Below, in pieces: positions 1 through 7,242 of a stretch of 33,699 nt of DNA. The position numbers and the translations under genes were made by a program. This stretch comes from a virus: IMG/VR virus record IMGVR_UViG_3300020197_000087, positions 1-33,699 of that record. One strand, written 5' to 3'. Numbering within the stretch: the stretch's first letter is position 1; every line of letters begins with the position of its first letter. The notes below the pieces were generated by a model, which did no database searches, was not told the origin of the DNA, and saw nothing but the letters and a program-made list of their open reading frames with translations.

Positions 1-351
1 CTGAGCCAGGGGCAGGGCCGCCTCAGGCCGCCAGCGGATCGGGGCTCCGCCCCATGGGTCCCGCTCCCACATCTGAGCCCCGCCATAGACCAGCCACACC
101 TCCGCAGCCGGGTAGCTGGAGGGCAACACCACCAGATCCCCGGCATCGTCTCGGATGTGGCCCGGACCATCGGGCATAGCGCGACCGCCTGCCATGGCCA
201 TTTCCCGCTCCATGGAAGCCTGCGCAGCGGCGTGCTGGCGAAAGTGCGCTTGCCAGTCAGGGGGGAGGTCTGCAGGGATCGTCACGTCTGCCGCGTCCTG
301 CTGGCATCTGCCACTCTGCCCCTGAAACCATTCCCAGGCGATCGCCCGGAG
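1..351 (-). CDS. Tail assembly chaperone, frameshifted GT extension (partial)
   Basis: This open frame of 117 codons runs to the left edge of the window. It has no start of its own in view. It lies in the -1 frame relative to the upstream chaperone (282-752) and joins it at a GGGAAAC heptamer at 357-351, so that codons continue as Leu-Arg-Ala-Ile-Ala-Trp-Glu-Trp-Phe-Gln. In lambda-like siphophages the G and GT proteins are made this way and chaperone the tape-measure protein during tail assembly. The gene's place, directly downstream of the tail tube gene, is where G/GT belongs. The 3' end and any tape-measure gene lie outside the window. Sequence identity to a known T domain was not recognised; the call rests on position and the slippery site. 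Confidence 0.75.
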
Positions 352-752
352 TTTCCCAAGGCCACCTCCCGAGACATTTCGTTTTCGCGGAACGCTTGAA
401 CAATCCACCAAGCGACACTCGGCCGGCTCAGCATTTCGTTGCGCCTCTCTTCAGTGCAATCAAGCGGCTTGCCGTCTTCATCGGTAACCCACAGGCTTTC
501 AGAATCGCCAGGACGATTAGCCCAGCCTAGAAAAATATCACTTGCCAAACTTTTGCAGGCTTCTCTGAACGCCTTTGCCTGATGGTTTTCTTCGCTCAGC
601 CTAACGGCCGCATCTACTCTCGCTTCCATTTCGCTTCTTTGGTCATCACTGTCAAGAGTGATAAATTTGCCAACAAAAGTAAATTCTTCCCCGTTAGAAG
701 CGCCAGTCACTTTGAGAAACTGAGCTTCTGGCTTCTTGAAAGTAAATCCCAT
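282..752 (-). CDS. Tail assembly chaperone, G-like
   Basis: A 156-residue acidic-to-neutral protein, starting at the ATG at 752, 39 nt after the tail-tube stop. The first 134 residues would be shared with the frameshifted GT form. The remaining 22 zero-frame residues are Gly/Arg-rich and look like an incidental tail. Codon 134 is the AAC of the slippery heptamer. No domain is recognised from sequence alone. The role as lambda gpG equivalent is inferred from synteny (tail terminator, tail tube, then this gene) and from the frameshift signal. In the family, the G:GT ratio set by slippage is important for tail length assembly. Confidence 0.7.
   Translation of the reverse strand: MGFTFKKPEAQFLKVTGASNGEEFTFVGKFITLDSDDQRSEMEARVDAAVRLSEENHQAKAFREACKSLASDIFLGWANRPGDSESLWVTDEDGKPLDCTEERRNEMLSRPSVAWWIVQAFRENEMSREVALGNSGRSPGNGFRGRVADASRTRQT
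351..357 (-). promoter_or_regulatory. -1 ribosomal frameshift site, GGGAAAC
   Basis: On the minus strand the zero-frame codons are TTG GGA AAC, which gives the X XXY YYZ heptamer G GGA AAC. After a -1 slip the next codon is CTC at 351-349. The new frame is open to the window edge, while the zero frame stops at 282. This is the classical signal for G/GT chaperone synthesis. Confidence 0.8.
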
Positions 753-791
753 GATTGTGAAAGTGCGGGTGAGTTTAAGTAAGGCAGAAAA

Positions 792-1745
792 TCAATCGCA
801 GACGATGTTCAACTCATCAAGCGTCCCAACAGTGTGCAGGACTTGAACCTCAAAGGTTCGATATGACAAGTCATTTACGCCCTCCATAGCAGGGGTGTTC
901 AGTACGATCTTCGGGAGGTTGATCGTGGTTCGTGCTCCTGCAGGGCCGTGAACGATTTGCATTGCCAATTCTTCGCGGCTTGCATATTTGAGCCAGTAGT
1001 CAAAATCAGCATAAGCTGTCCTTCGAACCGTGAAACTGGCTGTTACCACTCGGTTTGTAACTTCTGGCTTTTGAGCGCAGCCAGCATCATCACTGGTGAT
1101 AACACTGTTGCCAAGCGCCATCGAAAACTTATTCAAGCAATGCGTAACGCCACCAATCGTTACAGTTGGGGTGTTAATACTGCTCACGACTTTAGGGTCG
1201 GTTTGCGCTGTGAATGTAGGCGCTGCAGGATAAGCGGCTTGAGTTGGCTTGCTGTAAAGCGAAGTAAACTCCCATCCGTAGTACGGGAAGGCTCCAGCAG
1301 CCAGCTCAATAGAAAATGTGCCGCGTGCGTCAGTTCCGTAGAACCTATCACCCCCTACCCATGCCAATAAATCTACAAAATCTCCGGCCGTGTCCAGAGA
1401 GGCAATTGTGTAAGTGACCTTTGCCGTAGGCGTTGTTGCGATGGTTTCTGCCATTCCGCAAGCACGAATCAGCGGGCTCAGTCCCGCGTCTGGTGTTCCT
1501 GCGGTCCCGCTTCCTGCCATGTAAGAATTGAACTTCCAGGCAAGACGCTGATTGTAGATTTGGCTGGGGCGACATTCTCCGGGCAAGAGATCATCTTGCA
1601 TGATTACAACCTTTTCAGATTGCTCTTCGACACTCATGTCGTAGGAATAAATGCTATTGGCGCCAGTAGTGGGGAGCGCCAGGCCAGGGGTAGCGCCTCG
1701 GATGGCCATTAGCCACGAGCGGGCTTCAGCTCGGATCTTCGTCAC
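792..1745 (-). CDS. Phage tail tube protein
   Basis: A 317-residue protein starting at GTG 1745, chosen because GGAGG lies 9 nt upstream; an ATG at 1709 is the alternative. It contains a Gly-Ser/Ala-Gly-Thr-Ala-Gly-Thr stretch followed by a Leu-Ile-Arg-Ala-Cys-Gly-Met-Ala-Glu segment, a pattern seen in siphovirus tail tube proteins (a beta-rich fold forming hexameric rings of the tail tube). The rest is Thr/Ser/Ala-rich, consistent with beta sandwiches. It overlaps the preceding small gene by 20 nt and is followed by the G/GT chaperones, the normal order for long non-contractile tails. Confidence 0.75.
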   Translation of the reverse strand: MTKIRAEARSWLMAIRGATPGLALPTTGANSIYSYDMSVEEQSEKVVIMQDDLLPGECRPSQIYNQRLAWKFNSYMAGSGTAGTPDAGLSPLIRACGMAETIATTPTAKVTYTIASLDTAGDFVDLLAWVGGDRFYGTDARGTFSIELAAGAFPYYGWEFTSLYSKPTQAAYPAAPTFTAQTDPKVVSSINTPTVTIGGVTHCLNKFSMALGNSVITSDDAGCAQKPEVTNRVVTASFTVRRTAYADFDYWLKYASREELAMQIVHGPAGARTTINLPKIVLNTPAMEGVNDLSYRTFEVQVLHTVGTLDELNIVCD

Positions 1746-1890
1746 TGGTGGGGTCCTCCGTGGGTTGAGCAGGGTTCAGTAGTCCCACAACGGTGGGATC
1801 CGCTGACGGTTGTTGCTGCATCATATCGCCGTCCCAAATCCATCCACCTACGTCGGGGATGGGATGATCTGGCCTGATGGGTTGATTCAT
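1726..1890 (-). CDS. Small hypothetical protein between tail genes
   Basis: A 54-residue Pro/Asp-rich acidic protein beginning MNQPIRPDHPIPDVGGWIWD and ending in an Asp/Glu-rich tail. It is linked to the upstream gene by an ATGA overlap at 1890-1887 and overlaps the tail tube start. The close coupling on both sides and the plausible composition argue that it is real, although it is short. No family is recognised. The competing frame (1742-1933) is rich in His/Arg/Ser and looks like a shadow. Confidence 0.5.
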   Translation of the reverse strand: MNQPIRPDHPIPDVGGWIWDGDMMQQQPSADPTVVGLLNPAQPTEDPTSDEDPS

Positions 1891-2360
1891 GGGAATTGAG
1901 TGTAATCAGTTGAGGAAGTTGAGATGTAGACATAGAATAGCAGCCTCATGCGTGCTGCTGATCCTTCCTGAGCCAACTCACGGCCTGAGTATCTTACGCC
2001 TCCGACCATGGGCATTTGCTCAACAGTTGTATAGAATACATTTGTGATTGCCTGCCATTGCGGGTCTGAGATCTCATCGATGTTTTCAGATACTTTCAGA
2101 GTATAGAAGACGTCAACATGCAGGACAATGCCGTGCGTTGTGACGCCAATTCCATCAGACTCACCCGCAGGACGGCGAGGGTTAAAGCCCGGACTATCGG
2201 GTCCGCTTTCCGCCTCGCTTACGGCGATGACTGCTCCATCTGCTGTCTCGTTTTCTCCGACAGGCATGTATCGGCCCAGGTAGGCCGCCGAGACGCCGGG
2301 GATCGCAGCCAGCAGGGGGATCAGCGACTGCTTGAACTGAAGGGGGAGACTCGCGGTCAT
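1887..2360 (-). CDS. Tail terminator / head-tail completion-like protein
   Basis: A 157-residue protein starting at ATG 2360 (TGATG overlap with the preceding gene), beginning MTASLPLQFKQ. An upstream in-frame start at 2420 would overlap the preceding gene more. The pattern is an N-terminal helix, an internal segment with a Pro-Arg-Arg-Pro loop, then beta strands alternating hydrophobic residues (Ile-Val-Leu-His-Val-Asp-Val-Phe-Tyr). This and its place directly before the tail tube fit the gpU-type tail terminator, which caps the tail and docks to the head. No diagnostic motif is visible; the assignment is by synteny and size. Confidence 0.45.
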   Translation of the reverse strand: MTASLPLQFKQSLIPLLAAIPGVSAAYLGRYMPVGENETADGAVIAVSEAESGPDSPGFNPRRPAGESDGIGVTTHGIVLHVDVFYTLKVSENIDEISDPQWQAITNVFYTTVEQMPMVGGVRYSGRELAQEGSAARMRLLFYVYISTSSTDYTQFP

Positions 2361-2569
2361 CAGCGGGGGGATTGCCGCTGGTAGACCAGCGCCAGCAGGG
2401 TAACGGCCACACCGCGCCACTCGCCAACGGCCTCACCCTGCAGGGGTCTGCAGGCAATACCTCCCGCGTGCGCGTGGCAGGAAGCCCATGCCGCCGTGGG
2501 AATCAGTGCAGCGATGATCATGCACGCAATGGCAAATAGGATTGAGTATAGGGTGATTTGACTATTCAT
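2360..2569 (-). CDS. Small secreted or membrane-anchored protein
   Basis: A 69-residue protein that begins with a clear signal-anchor: after MNSQITLYS comes a hydrophobic run rich in Ile, Leu and Ala, ending Thr-Ala-Ala-Trp-Ala-Ser-Cys. The Cys could be a weak lipobox, but the residues before it are not ideal. The C-terminal half is small, Ala/Gly-rich and basic. It is coupled by ATGA to the coiled-coil membrane protein upstream. In phages such small exported proteins beside a holin-like gene are often spanin subunits or lysis regulators; this remains inference. Confidence 0.5.
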   Translation of the reverse strand: MNSQITLYSILFAIACMIIAALIPTAAWASCHAHAGGIACRPLQGEAVGEWRGVAVTLLALVYQRQSPR

Positions 2570-2958
2570 GGCTTGTAAAGGTTTCTTGCCCTAAGATGCT
2601 CAACCAATTTGGTCATTTCGTTTGCATCTTTTTCTGCATAATCTTCAAGTGCTTGGATCCTTGCTTTCATTTCAGGGAGTTCTCTTAACTCTCTCTTGAT
2701 GTCGCTTACATCGTTTCGCATCGTGATAGCAGCGCTGAATATCCCAACCAGCGCCAATGCCATCACTGCTCCAATCGCCTGCCCCAGAGCATTTGATCCA
2801 ACGCTGCTCCATGTTGTTGGTGGTGTGACTCCATTGGAGGACGGCGACGGCAGTTGTTCAGTCATTGCCGCGCAAAATCGAAGCAACCTCACACCCACTG
2901 TAGCGGGGCTTTGCGCGGGTGCTGAAACGCGAACGACACTGGGAGCCGTGATCGTCAT
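2566..2958 (-). CDS. Membrane protein with C-terminal coiled coil, holin-like
   Basis: A 130-residue protein starting at ATG 2958 (ATGA overlap with the upstream gene); a second start at 2865 is possible. Near the middle is one strong transmembrane segment (Ala-Ile-Gly-Ala-Val-Met-Ala-Leu-Ala-Leu-Val-Gly-Ile-Phe). It is followed by a charged heptad-like helix with Asp-Ile-Lys-Arg-Glu-Leu-Arg-Glu-Leu and Met-Lys-Ala-Arg-Ile-Gln-Ala-Leu-Glu. This layout occurs in many phage inner-membrane lysis or haemolysin-XhlA-like proteins. No endolysin gene is seen next to it, so a lysis role is a suggestion only. Confidence 0.5.
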   Translation of the reverse strand: MTITAPSVVRVSAPAQSPATVGVRLLRFCAAMTEQLPSPSSNGVTPPTTWSSVGSNALGQAIGAVMALALVGIFSAAITMRNDVSDIKRELRELPEMKARIQALEDYAEKDANEMTKLVEHLRARNLYKP

Positions 2959-3389
2959 GGCTGCGTCATGACGTCCTCCAGCGCTGCTAGGAAGGCGGGG
3001 TCCATATTGCGCGTGGTGGCAGCAGCTAGAAACTCTTCGGCCAGCAATGCCCCGTTTTCGGGATCGAGTTCTGCCAGGCCTGCCAGAAGAGCTGATAGAA
3101 ATGGCTGCCAATTTCCGTCCCTTCTCCAATCATCAAAACGCGAGACTTGCGCAATGGTTGAGAATGGGTTCAGTTCTCCCATTGCTACAAAGTATTCCTT
3201 AAAGCCGTTCGCGGTTTGCATGTCATTTGCTAGGCCATCCCAATCAGGCCCAGGGGGAGGGGGCGGCAGATATGCAGACAGGGCATTCTCTATTTCTGCA
3301 TCAGTTGAGGTGAGGGGCAGGATCAAAGGCTCGCGGCTTGGATTGTCGTCATCTGTTATGAAGATGCCGTCTTGTTGATAACTGATCAT
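2955..3389 (-). CDS. Hypothetical protein downstream of the fibre gene
   Basis: A 144-residue acidic protein, coupled by ATGA to the end of the fibre gene. The N-terminal 45 residues are acidic and Thr/Ser-containing and end in a run of five prolines. The C-terminal 90 residues look all-helical (Phe-Lys-Glu-Tyr-Phe, Leu-Ser-Ala-Leu-Leu-Ala-Gly-Leu-Ala-Glu-Leu). Small proteins at this position are often fibre-assembly chaperones or minor fibre subunits. I recognise no family. Confidence 0.5.
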   Translation of the reverse strand: MISYQQDGIFITDDDNPSREPLILPLTSTDAEIENALSAYLPPPPPGPDWDGLANDMQTANGFKEYFVAMGELNPFSTIAQVSRFDDWRRDGNWQPFLSALLAGLAELDPENGALLAEEFLAAATTRNMDPAFLAALEDVMTQP

Positions 3390-5257
3390 GGCAAAGAAGC
3401 GATGCGGAACACTGGCAGCGCACCCCGGTTGCCAGATATAAGAGTGGTTGAGGCGCCTGTCATATTAGGCCATGAGCCATATACTGATGTTAGTCTTCGT
3501 GTAATCGCTACAGTGGTATGACCGGTCCAAAACGAAAGATTTTCTACGCTTGTCTCGTAAAAGGACGATGCATCAGTCTGAGACTGTGTAGTCAGTGCGA
3601 TGTTTGAACTTCCGTATGCTACGGCGAACCAATAAAGGCGATAAGCTTCTAGGGTAGCGGTTGCGGGCGTTAGGCCCGTCGTTGCTTGGACTATTGTAGT
3701 TGATGCTGCCGACATATTGGCGGTATGTATTATAGGATTTCCAGTTATATCGCCTTGAGATGTAGATTCATAGATTGCCAATTGAAAGCTAGTCCCTGGT
3801 GATGAAGTTGTGACTCTTCCCGCCAGTCCGTCGATCACCATACTTCTTTGAACCCGAAATGGCATCATTTCTATGATGTTTGTAGCACCAGGAGTTGTGC
3901 CCTGGGCAGGGTTTGTTTGTGACCCACATGTCCAGCGCCCTGGCGCATACCCATCCACAATAGGAATGCTGCCCGTCGCCCCTGTTGCACTTAACTCCCC
4001 GCTATATATAGACAACCCGCTTCCAAGTGATAAGAACTCAAATCTGTTCGTTGCGTTATTCCAATACAGAAGTCTTGTTGCCCCTGGATTGATTGCGCTG
4101 ATTTGCGAGCTTAAAGCTCCATCAACCTCCAGAATTTGTCCTAGATTTGAATTAACAGAAATATCGCCCTGCAACATTGCTGTTCCGGACCAGTCTGGGA
4201 ACGCAATCACTTGCGGCTCTGTGAGCGCTGAAGCGTCGATAGTGAGCGAATTGCCGCCGACCCGCTGCAGGCCAAACCGGCCCGAGGTGTCCGCAAAAAG
4301 GCTGAACCCACTCGCCGGGGGTGCAGGAGCCGCGCCTGGCAGGAATGAAGCCAGGGTCAGACGCCCCGAGGCCTCGTCCACGGTCAGGCCCGACGCCCCA
4401 GCAAATGCTCCCGCAGACGATCGAAACTGAGTCTGGCCAGAGCTGCCGCCGGGGGATCCAGCCGCAGCCACTAGAAATCCGCCGGTCACGCTCAGGCCTG
4501 TCCCGAGGGGCAGGTGCTCCAGCCGGCTCGTGGAATTGTTCCAAAACACCAACCGATCTGCCGCAGGGTTCACGCCACCTATCGCCTGATTCGTGACGCT
4601 CAACACCTGCGACGCGCTTACCGCTGTTGTCACTGCTGCCAGGTGAGGCAGCGCCGCCACATGGCCGCTCAGGGCCGCCGCCGCCGCCCCAGCCGGCTCT
4701 GCACCGATCGCGCCAGGGGTCAGCGCATCCGCTCCGCCAGTTGCGTGGGTGCTGGCGTGGGCCGTGGGGGGACGCGCATTGCTCAGCCGGCTGTCATCCC
4801 CCGCCGCCACCGATCCGGCCGTGGTCCCAACGTTGCGAGTAGCGGAGTCCCCCAGCCCCAGCGTCCCGATCTGCGCGGTCACCTCTGCCTCGATCGCCGC
4901 TGCGTGAGCGGCTGGGTCCGCCAGATGAGTGCTGATTGCTGAACCAATCGCCCCTGCCGCCCGCGCTGCGATCTGATCGGGGGTCGTGCGGACCGTGGCC
5001 ACCCGGTTAGCCGTGCCGGTGCCGGTGCCCGCGGCGCTGCAAACGAACTGGAGGCCCGCCACGGCCGTCACACCCGCTGGCACGCCGCACGCCTGCCAGT
5101 TGGTGCCAACGCCAACAGAGACGATGCGGTAGCCCAGGCCTACCACCAGGGCTGTCGCAGCCACGGGGGAGCCGACCAACTGGTCGCACGGGACCGCCTC
5201 GCTGCCTACCAGTGGAGCCGTGGCCGGTGAGAGGTTGCCGAGAATGTTGTCAGGCAT
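3386..5257 (-). CDS. Tail-fibre-like receptor-binding structural protein
   Basis: A 623-residue protein beginning MPDNILGNLSPATAPLVGSE, overlapping the upstream gene by 8 nt. It has low-complexity Ala/Gly/Thr/Ser sequence typical of trimeric fibres. It carries the HAST-HATGGADALTPGAIGA-type motif (around residues 195-215) common in phage fibres, and two copies of a roughly 30-residue beta module (Arg-Leu-Val-Phe-Trp-Asn-Asn-Ser-Thr and Arg-Leu-Leu-Tyr-Trp-Asn-Asn-Ala-Thr). The C-terminal 170 residues are richer in aromatic residues and may form the binding tip. The 3' half is more AT-rich than the 5' half, consistent with domain exchange at the tip. Alternative: a baseplate or head-fibre protein. 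Confidence 0.65.
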   Translation of the reverse strand: MPDNILGNLSPATAPLVGSEAVPCDQLVGSPVAATALVVGLGYRIVSVGVGTNWQACGVPAGVTAVAGLQFVCSAAGTGTGTANRVATVRTTPDQIAARAAGAIGSAISTHLADPAAHAAAIEAEVTAQIGTLGLGDSATRNVGTTAGSVAAGDDSRLSNARPPTAHASTHATGGADALTPGAIGAEPAGAAAAALSGHVAALPHLAAVTTAVSASQVLSVTNQAIGGVNPAADRLVFWNNSTSRLEHLPLGTGLSVTGGFLVAAAGSPGGSSGQTQFRSSAGAFAGASGLTVDEASGRLTLASFLPGAAPAPPASGFSLFADTSGRFGLQRVGGNSLTIDASALTEPQVIAFPDWSGTAMLQGDISVNSNLGQILEVDGALSSQISAINPGATRLLYWNNATNRFEFLSLGSGLSIYSGELSATGATGSIPIVDGYAPGRWTCGSQTNPAQGTTPGATNIIEMMPFRVQRSMVIDGLAGRVTTSSPGTSFQLAIYESTSQGDITGNPIIHTANMSAASTTIVQATTGLTPATATLEAYRLYWFAVAYGSSNIALTTQSQTDASSFYETSVENLSFWTGHTTVAITRRLTSVYGSWPNMTGASTTLISGNRGALPVFRIASLP

Positions 5258-5648
5258 TGATGAACCCCTGCGCTGTGGTGATCGGATTGCCGGTGGCTGT
5301 GACAAGCCGCTCGCCGGTAGCAGTTGTGAGCACCCTCGGCCCATAAATTGGGGGAGGCGCTGCGATTGGACCGCTCACCGGCACGCGACAAAACGCAAAC
5401 GCCGCCGACGGCATCGGATCATGCTCAACCGTAAAGATTTCGCCGTCGTAAACCAACTGATCACCATATTTCAGATCAGCCAGTTGTGAAGCGAGGCCAA
5501 GGATGCTTTTGTTGTAAAAAGTCTGTTCTCCCTGAATCGCCATCGTTGATTCCCCCCGCAGGACGCCGAGACCGCCCACCCCTTTGACGCTGAGGGGTTT
5601 CCCCATGTCAGACAGGAACGCGGTCACGGCCTCCAGGGTGTCAATCAT
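5250..5648 (-). CDS. Head-tail joining protein, FII-like
   Basis: A 132-residue protein that starts at ATG 5648 with a TGATG overlap to its upstream neighbour. Residues 1-95 look like the small beta-barrel head-tail connectors (gpFII/stopper type), with a Lys-Tyr-Gly-Asp-Gln-Leu-Val-Tyr-Asp-Gly-Glu strand pair ending in a Val-Glu-His-Asp-Pro segment, as in proteins whose barrel is built round a 'gDxl...g..y.V' strand. The last 35 residues contain three short TATG/T-A-Q repeats. Position directly after the capsid genes supports a connector role. No catalytic residues are expected. Confidence 0.5.
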   Translation of the reverse strand: MIDTLEAVTAFLSDMGKPLSVKGVGGLGVLRGESTMAIQGEQTFYNKSILGLASQLADLKYGDQLVYDGEIFTVEHDPMPSAAFAFCRVPVSGPIAAPPPIYGPRVLTTATGERLVTATGNPITTAQGFINA

Positions 5649-5860
5649 CAGTCCTCACCACCCTTTGCCGGTTTGGCGGAGGGTTTGGCTGGAGCGTTGG
5701 CTGCAGCGTTGGCTGCAGCGTTGGCTGCAGCGTTGGCGATGACGCCAATCTTCAGCAGGTGGGCGGCCTGCTCCTCCGTCAAGGAGGAGATGGTATTGCC
5801 CTCCAAGAGAATCTCCCCGTCATGATTAACGGGGCCAAGATCAGTGACGATGTAGGACAT
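5648..5860 (-). CDS. Small capsid-proximal protein with Ala-Asn repeats
   Basis: A 70-residue protein starting at ATG 5860 (an upstream TTG at 5866 would overlap the capsid gene stop). The N-terminal 40 residues form a small acidic domain (Ile-Ser-Ser-Leu-Thr-Glu-Glu-Gln-Ala-Ala-His-Leu-Leu-Lys-Ile-Gly-Val-Ile). A repeated Asn-Ala-Ala-Ala linker follows, then an Ala/Pro/Lys tail. Proteins of this shape between the major capsid and connector genes occur in many siphophages (head completion or 'gpFI-like' assembly factors). The linker is encoded by a 12-bp tandem repeat that may vary in length. Confidence 0.5.
   Translation of the reverse strand: MSYIVTDLGPVNHDGEILLEGNTISSLTEEQAAHLLKIGVIANAAANAAANAAANAPAKPSAKPAKGGED
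5698..5738 (-). repeat. 12-bp tandem repeat coding Ala-Ala-Asn-Ala
   Basis: The plus-strand unit GTTGGCTGCAGC recurs three times in a row, with a partial unit, inside the small capsid-proximal gene. The period is a multiple of three, so copy-number change would lengthen or shorten the linker without breaking the frame. Confidence 0.85.
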
Positions 5861-5862
5861 AA

Positions 5863-6816
5863 TCAAATAACGTTTTGAAGAAAGTAGCCAGCATCAGACG
5901 CAATGATAAGCTCGTTCACAAACTCGCCGGCAACTGCAGAGCGCCCCCCGAGCAGTCCTACATGCGGTTGGCTAATCTCCCCAGCGACTGGGAGCCCCCA
6001 CTGAGCAGTAGCACCAAACGTCAGGCCACCAGTCCTCAAGCTGGTCAGAGGATTCTGATGCAAGAAGCACATGTGATTGCCCCAAAGCCTGGTGTAAGTC
6101 GGCGATTGACCCTCAACAGCACTGTTGTAGCGCCCTTCACCAATGTAAATGGCGTCAAGCTCAAACAACTCGGCAACCGCTTGAAGGCTGGCAGGCGCAC
6201 CTTGACCAGAACTATTCCCATTGCTGGGAGCGGTTAGGCATGACGTTAGCTTACTGTTGCGGCGTAACTTAATCCATGAGGGCCTATTGATGATTGCAAT
6301 GTTTGGCCGCACGTCCATGCCTTCCAGCGCTGTCATGACTAAATCAAAGGGATCTGAATCAGCGTGGCTGAATTGACTAGACCCGCTCAGTGTCTGACGG
6401 TTTGCGGCCGGATATGTTGCAGGGTTAAACAACAGATCCGCAACACGCTTTTCCCTGCCAAGTGCCACAACCTCTCGGATGGCAAGAATGTTGGAGCTGA
6501 CAGGATTGTATCCGGGAAGCGACTCGGCGGCTCTAACGTCCTGTTCGGGAATCAGGGTTTCCATCCCATATGCATGAACAATACCGGACTCCTCAGTGGC
6601 GCTGATTTCCATCTGGTTAGGGCGCCCTTTTCGTCCGACCTTGGTTTCCCGAAGCGTAAAGAGTTGCTCTTTGGCATACTTAAACCATTTGAAAGTTTCG
6701 GCTTCTACCGGAACCCGAGGCATGACATCGTCAGCGATAAATTGCCTATTACGATAAGAAAGCCAGACCGCCAGATACTGAGGAACTGATGGAAAGGGAT
6801 AGTTAAATTGAGCCAT
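5863..6816 (-). CDS. Major capsid protein
   Basis: A 317-residue protein beginning MAQFNYPFPSVPQYLAVWLS. The opening resembles siphovirus capsid subunits of the lambda-E/HK97-fold group: an N-arm, then 'Tyr-Arg-Asn-Arg-Gln-Phe-Ile-Ala-Asp-Asp-Val-Met-Pro' followed by 'Phe-Lys-Trp-Phe-Lys-Tyr' (residues 22-48), a pattern of the 'ia..v.P.vpv....y..y' type. The central part has a helix containing Ile-Arg-Glu-Val-Val-Ala-Leu-Gly-Arg-Glu-Lys (spine-helix-like). It ends with a beta-rich domain. It sits between the decoration-like gene and the connectors, as expected. It would form the icosahedral shell after proteolytic maturation by the S49 protease. Confidence 0.8.
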   Translation of the reverse strand: MAQFNYPFPSVPQYLAVWLSYRNRQFIADDVMPRVPVEAETFKWFKYAKEQLFTLRETKVGRKGRPNQMEISATEESGIVHAYGMETLIPEQDVRAAESLPGYNPVSSNILAIREVVALGREKRVADLLFNPATYPAANRQTLSGSSQFSHADSDPFDLVMTALEGMDVRPNIAIINRPSWIKLRRNSKLTSCLTAPSNGNSSGQGAPASLQAVAELFELDAIYIGEGRYNSAVEGQSPTYTRLWGNHMCFLHQNPLTSLRTGGLTFGATAQWGLPVAGEISQPHVGLLGGRSAVAGEFVNELIIASDAGYFLQNVI

Positions 6817-6840
6817 GGTAAGAGTTGGTTACCTCAGTGA

Positions 6841-7242
6841 TTAGGTGGCACCCTGGACATGGCCAGGATTGATCAAAACGGATCCAACGTCGCCGACGAC
6901 GCCAGATACAAGCGCAACGCCCCCGGTACGATTGTTCACGCCTGCTGCGGGTGCGGCGGTGATGGCTCGCCCGTCGCTGTCGGACACCAGAAGATCGCCT
7001 CTTGTTACGGTCCCGCCATAGACGATTCTGACCGGGCCTGTTACATGAACATCAACGGTCATGCCGGTTGAGGCATTGAGGTAGCCAGTCGTGACGCCAT
7101 CGCTAACGCCAAAAATCGCGTCAGTCGCTGCAGCGGCCTGCACGATTGTTCGATTGGCTGATCCAAATTTGACAAACCGGTTTGGCTTGACCGTTCCGCC
7201 TGCGTTGTAGGCAAGCGTCAGGAGAGGATTGTGCTGAGTCAT
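6841..7242 (-). CDS. Capsid decoration protein (gpD / DUF2190-like)
   Basis: A 133-residue Gly/Val/Thr-rich beta protein, coupled by ATGA to the protease gene. It contains Phe-Val-Lys-Phe-Gly, Gly-Val-Ser-Asp-Gly, Val-Asp-Val-His-Val-Thr-Gly and Arg-Gly-Asp-Leu-Leu-Val-Ser-Asp-Ser-Asp-Gly-Arg-Ala-Ile. This is the layout of small proteins that trimerise on the capsid surface and brace it after expansion. The gene lies between protease/scaffold and major capsid protein exactly as lambda D lies between C/Nu3 and E. Both gpD and DUF2190 families fit; I cannot separate them by eye. Confidence 0.7.
   Translation of the reverse strand: MTQHNPLLTLAYNAGGTVKPNRFVKFGSANRTIVQAAAATDAIFGVSDGVTTGYLNASTGMTVDVHVTGPVRIVYGGTVTRGDLLVSDSDGRAITAAPAAGVNNRTGGVALVSGVVGDVGSVLINPGHVQGAT

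Noticed and set aside
1742-1933. 63-residue minus-strand frame overlapping the tail genes
   Set aside because: His/Arg/Ser-rich shadow; the 54-residue frame at 1726-1890 in another phase has ATGA coupling and better composition.
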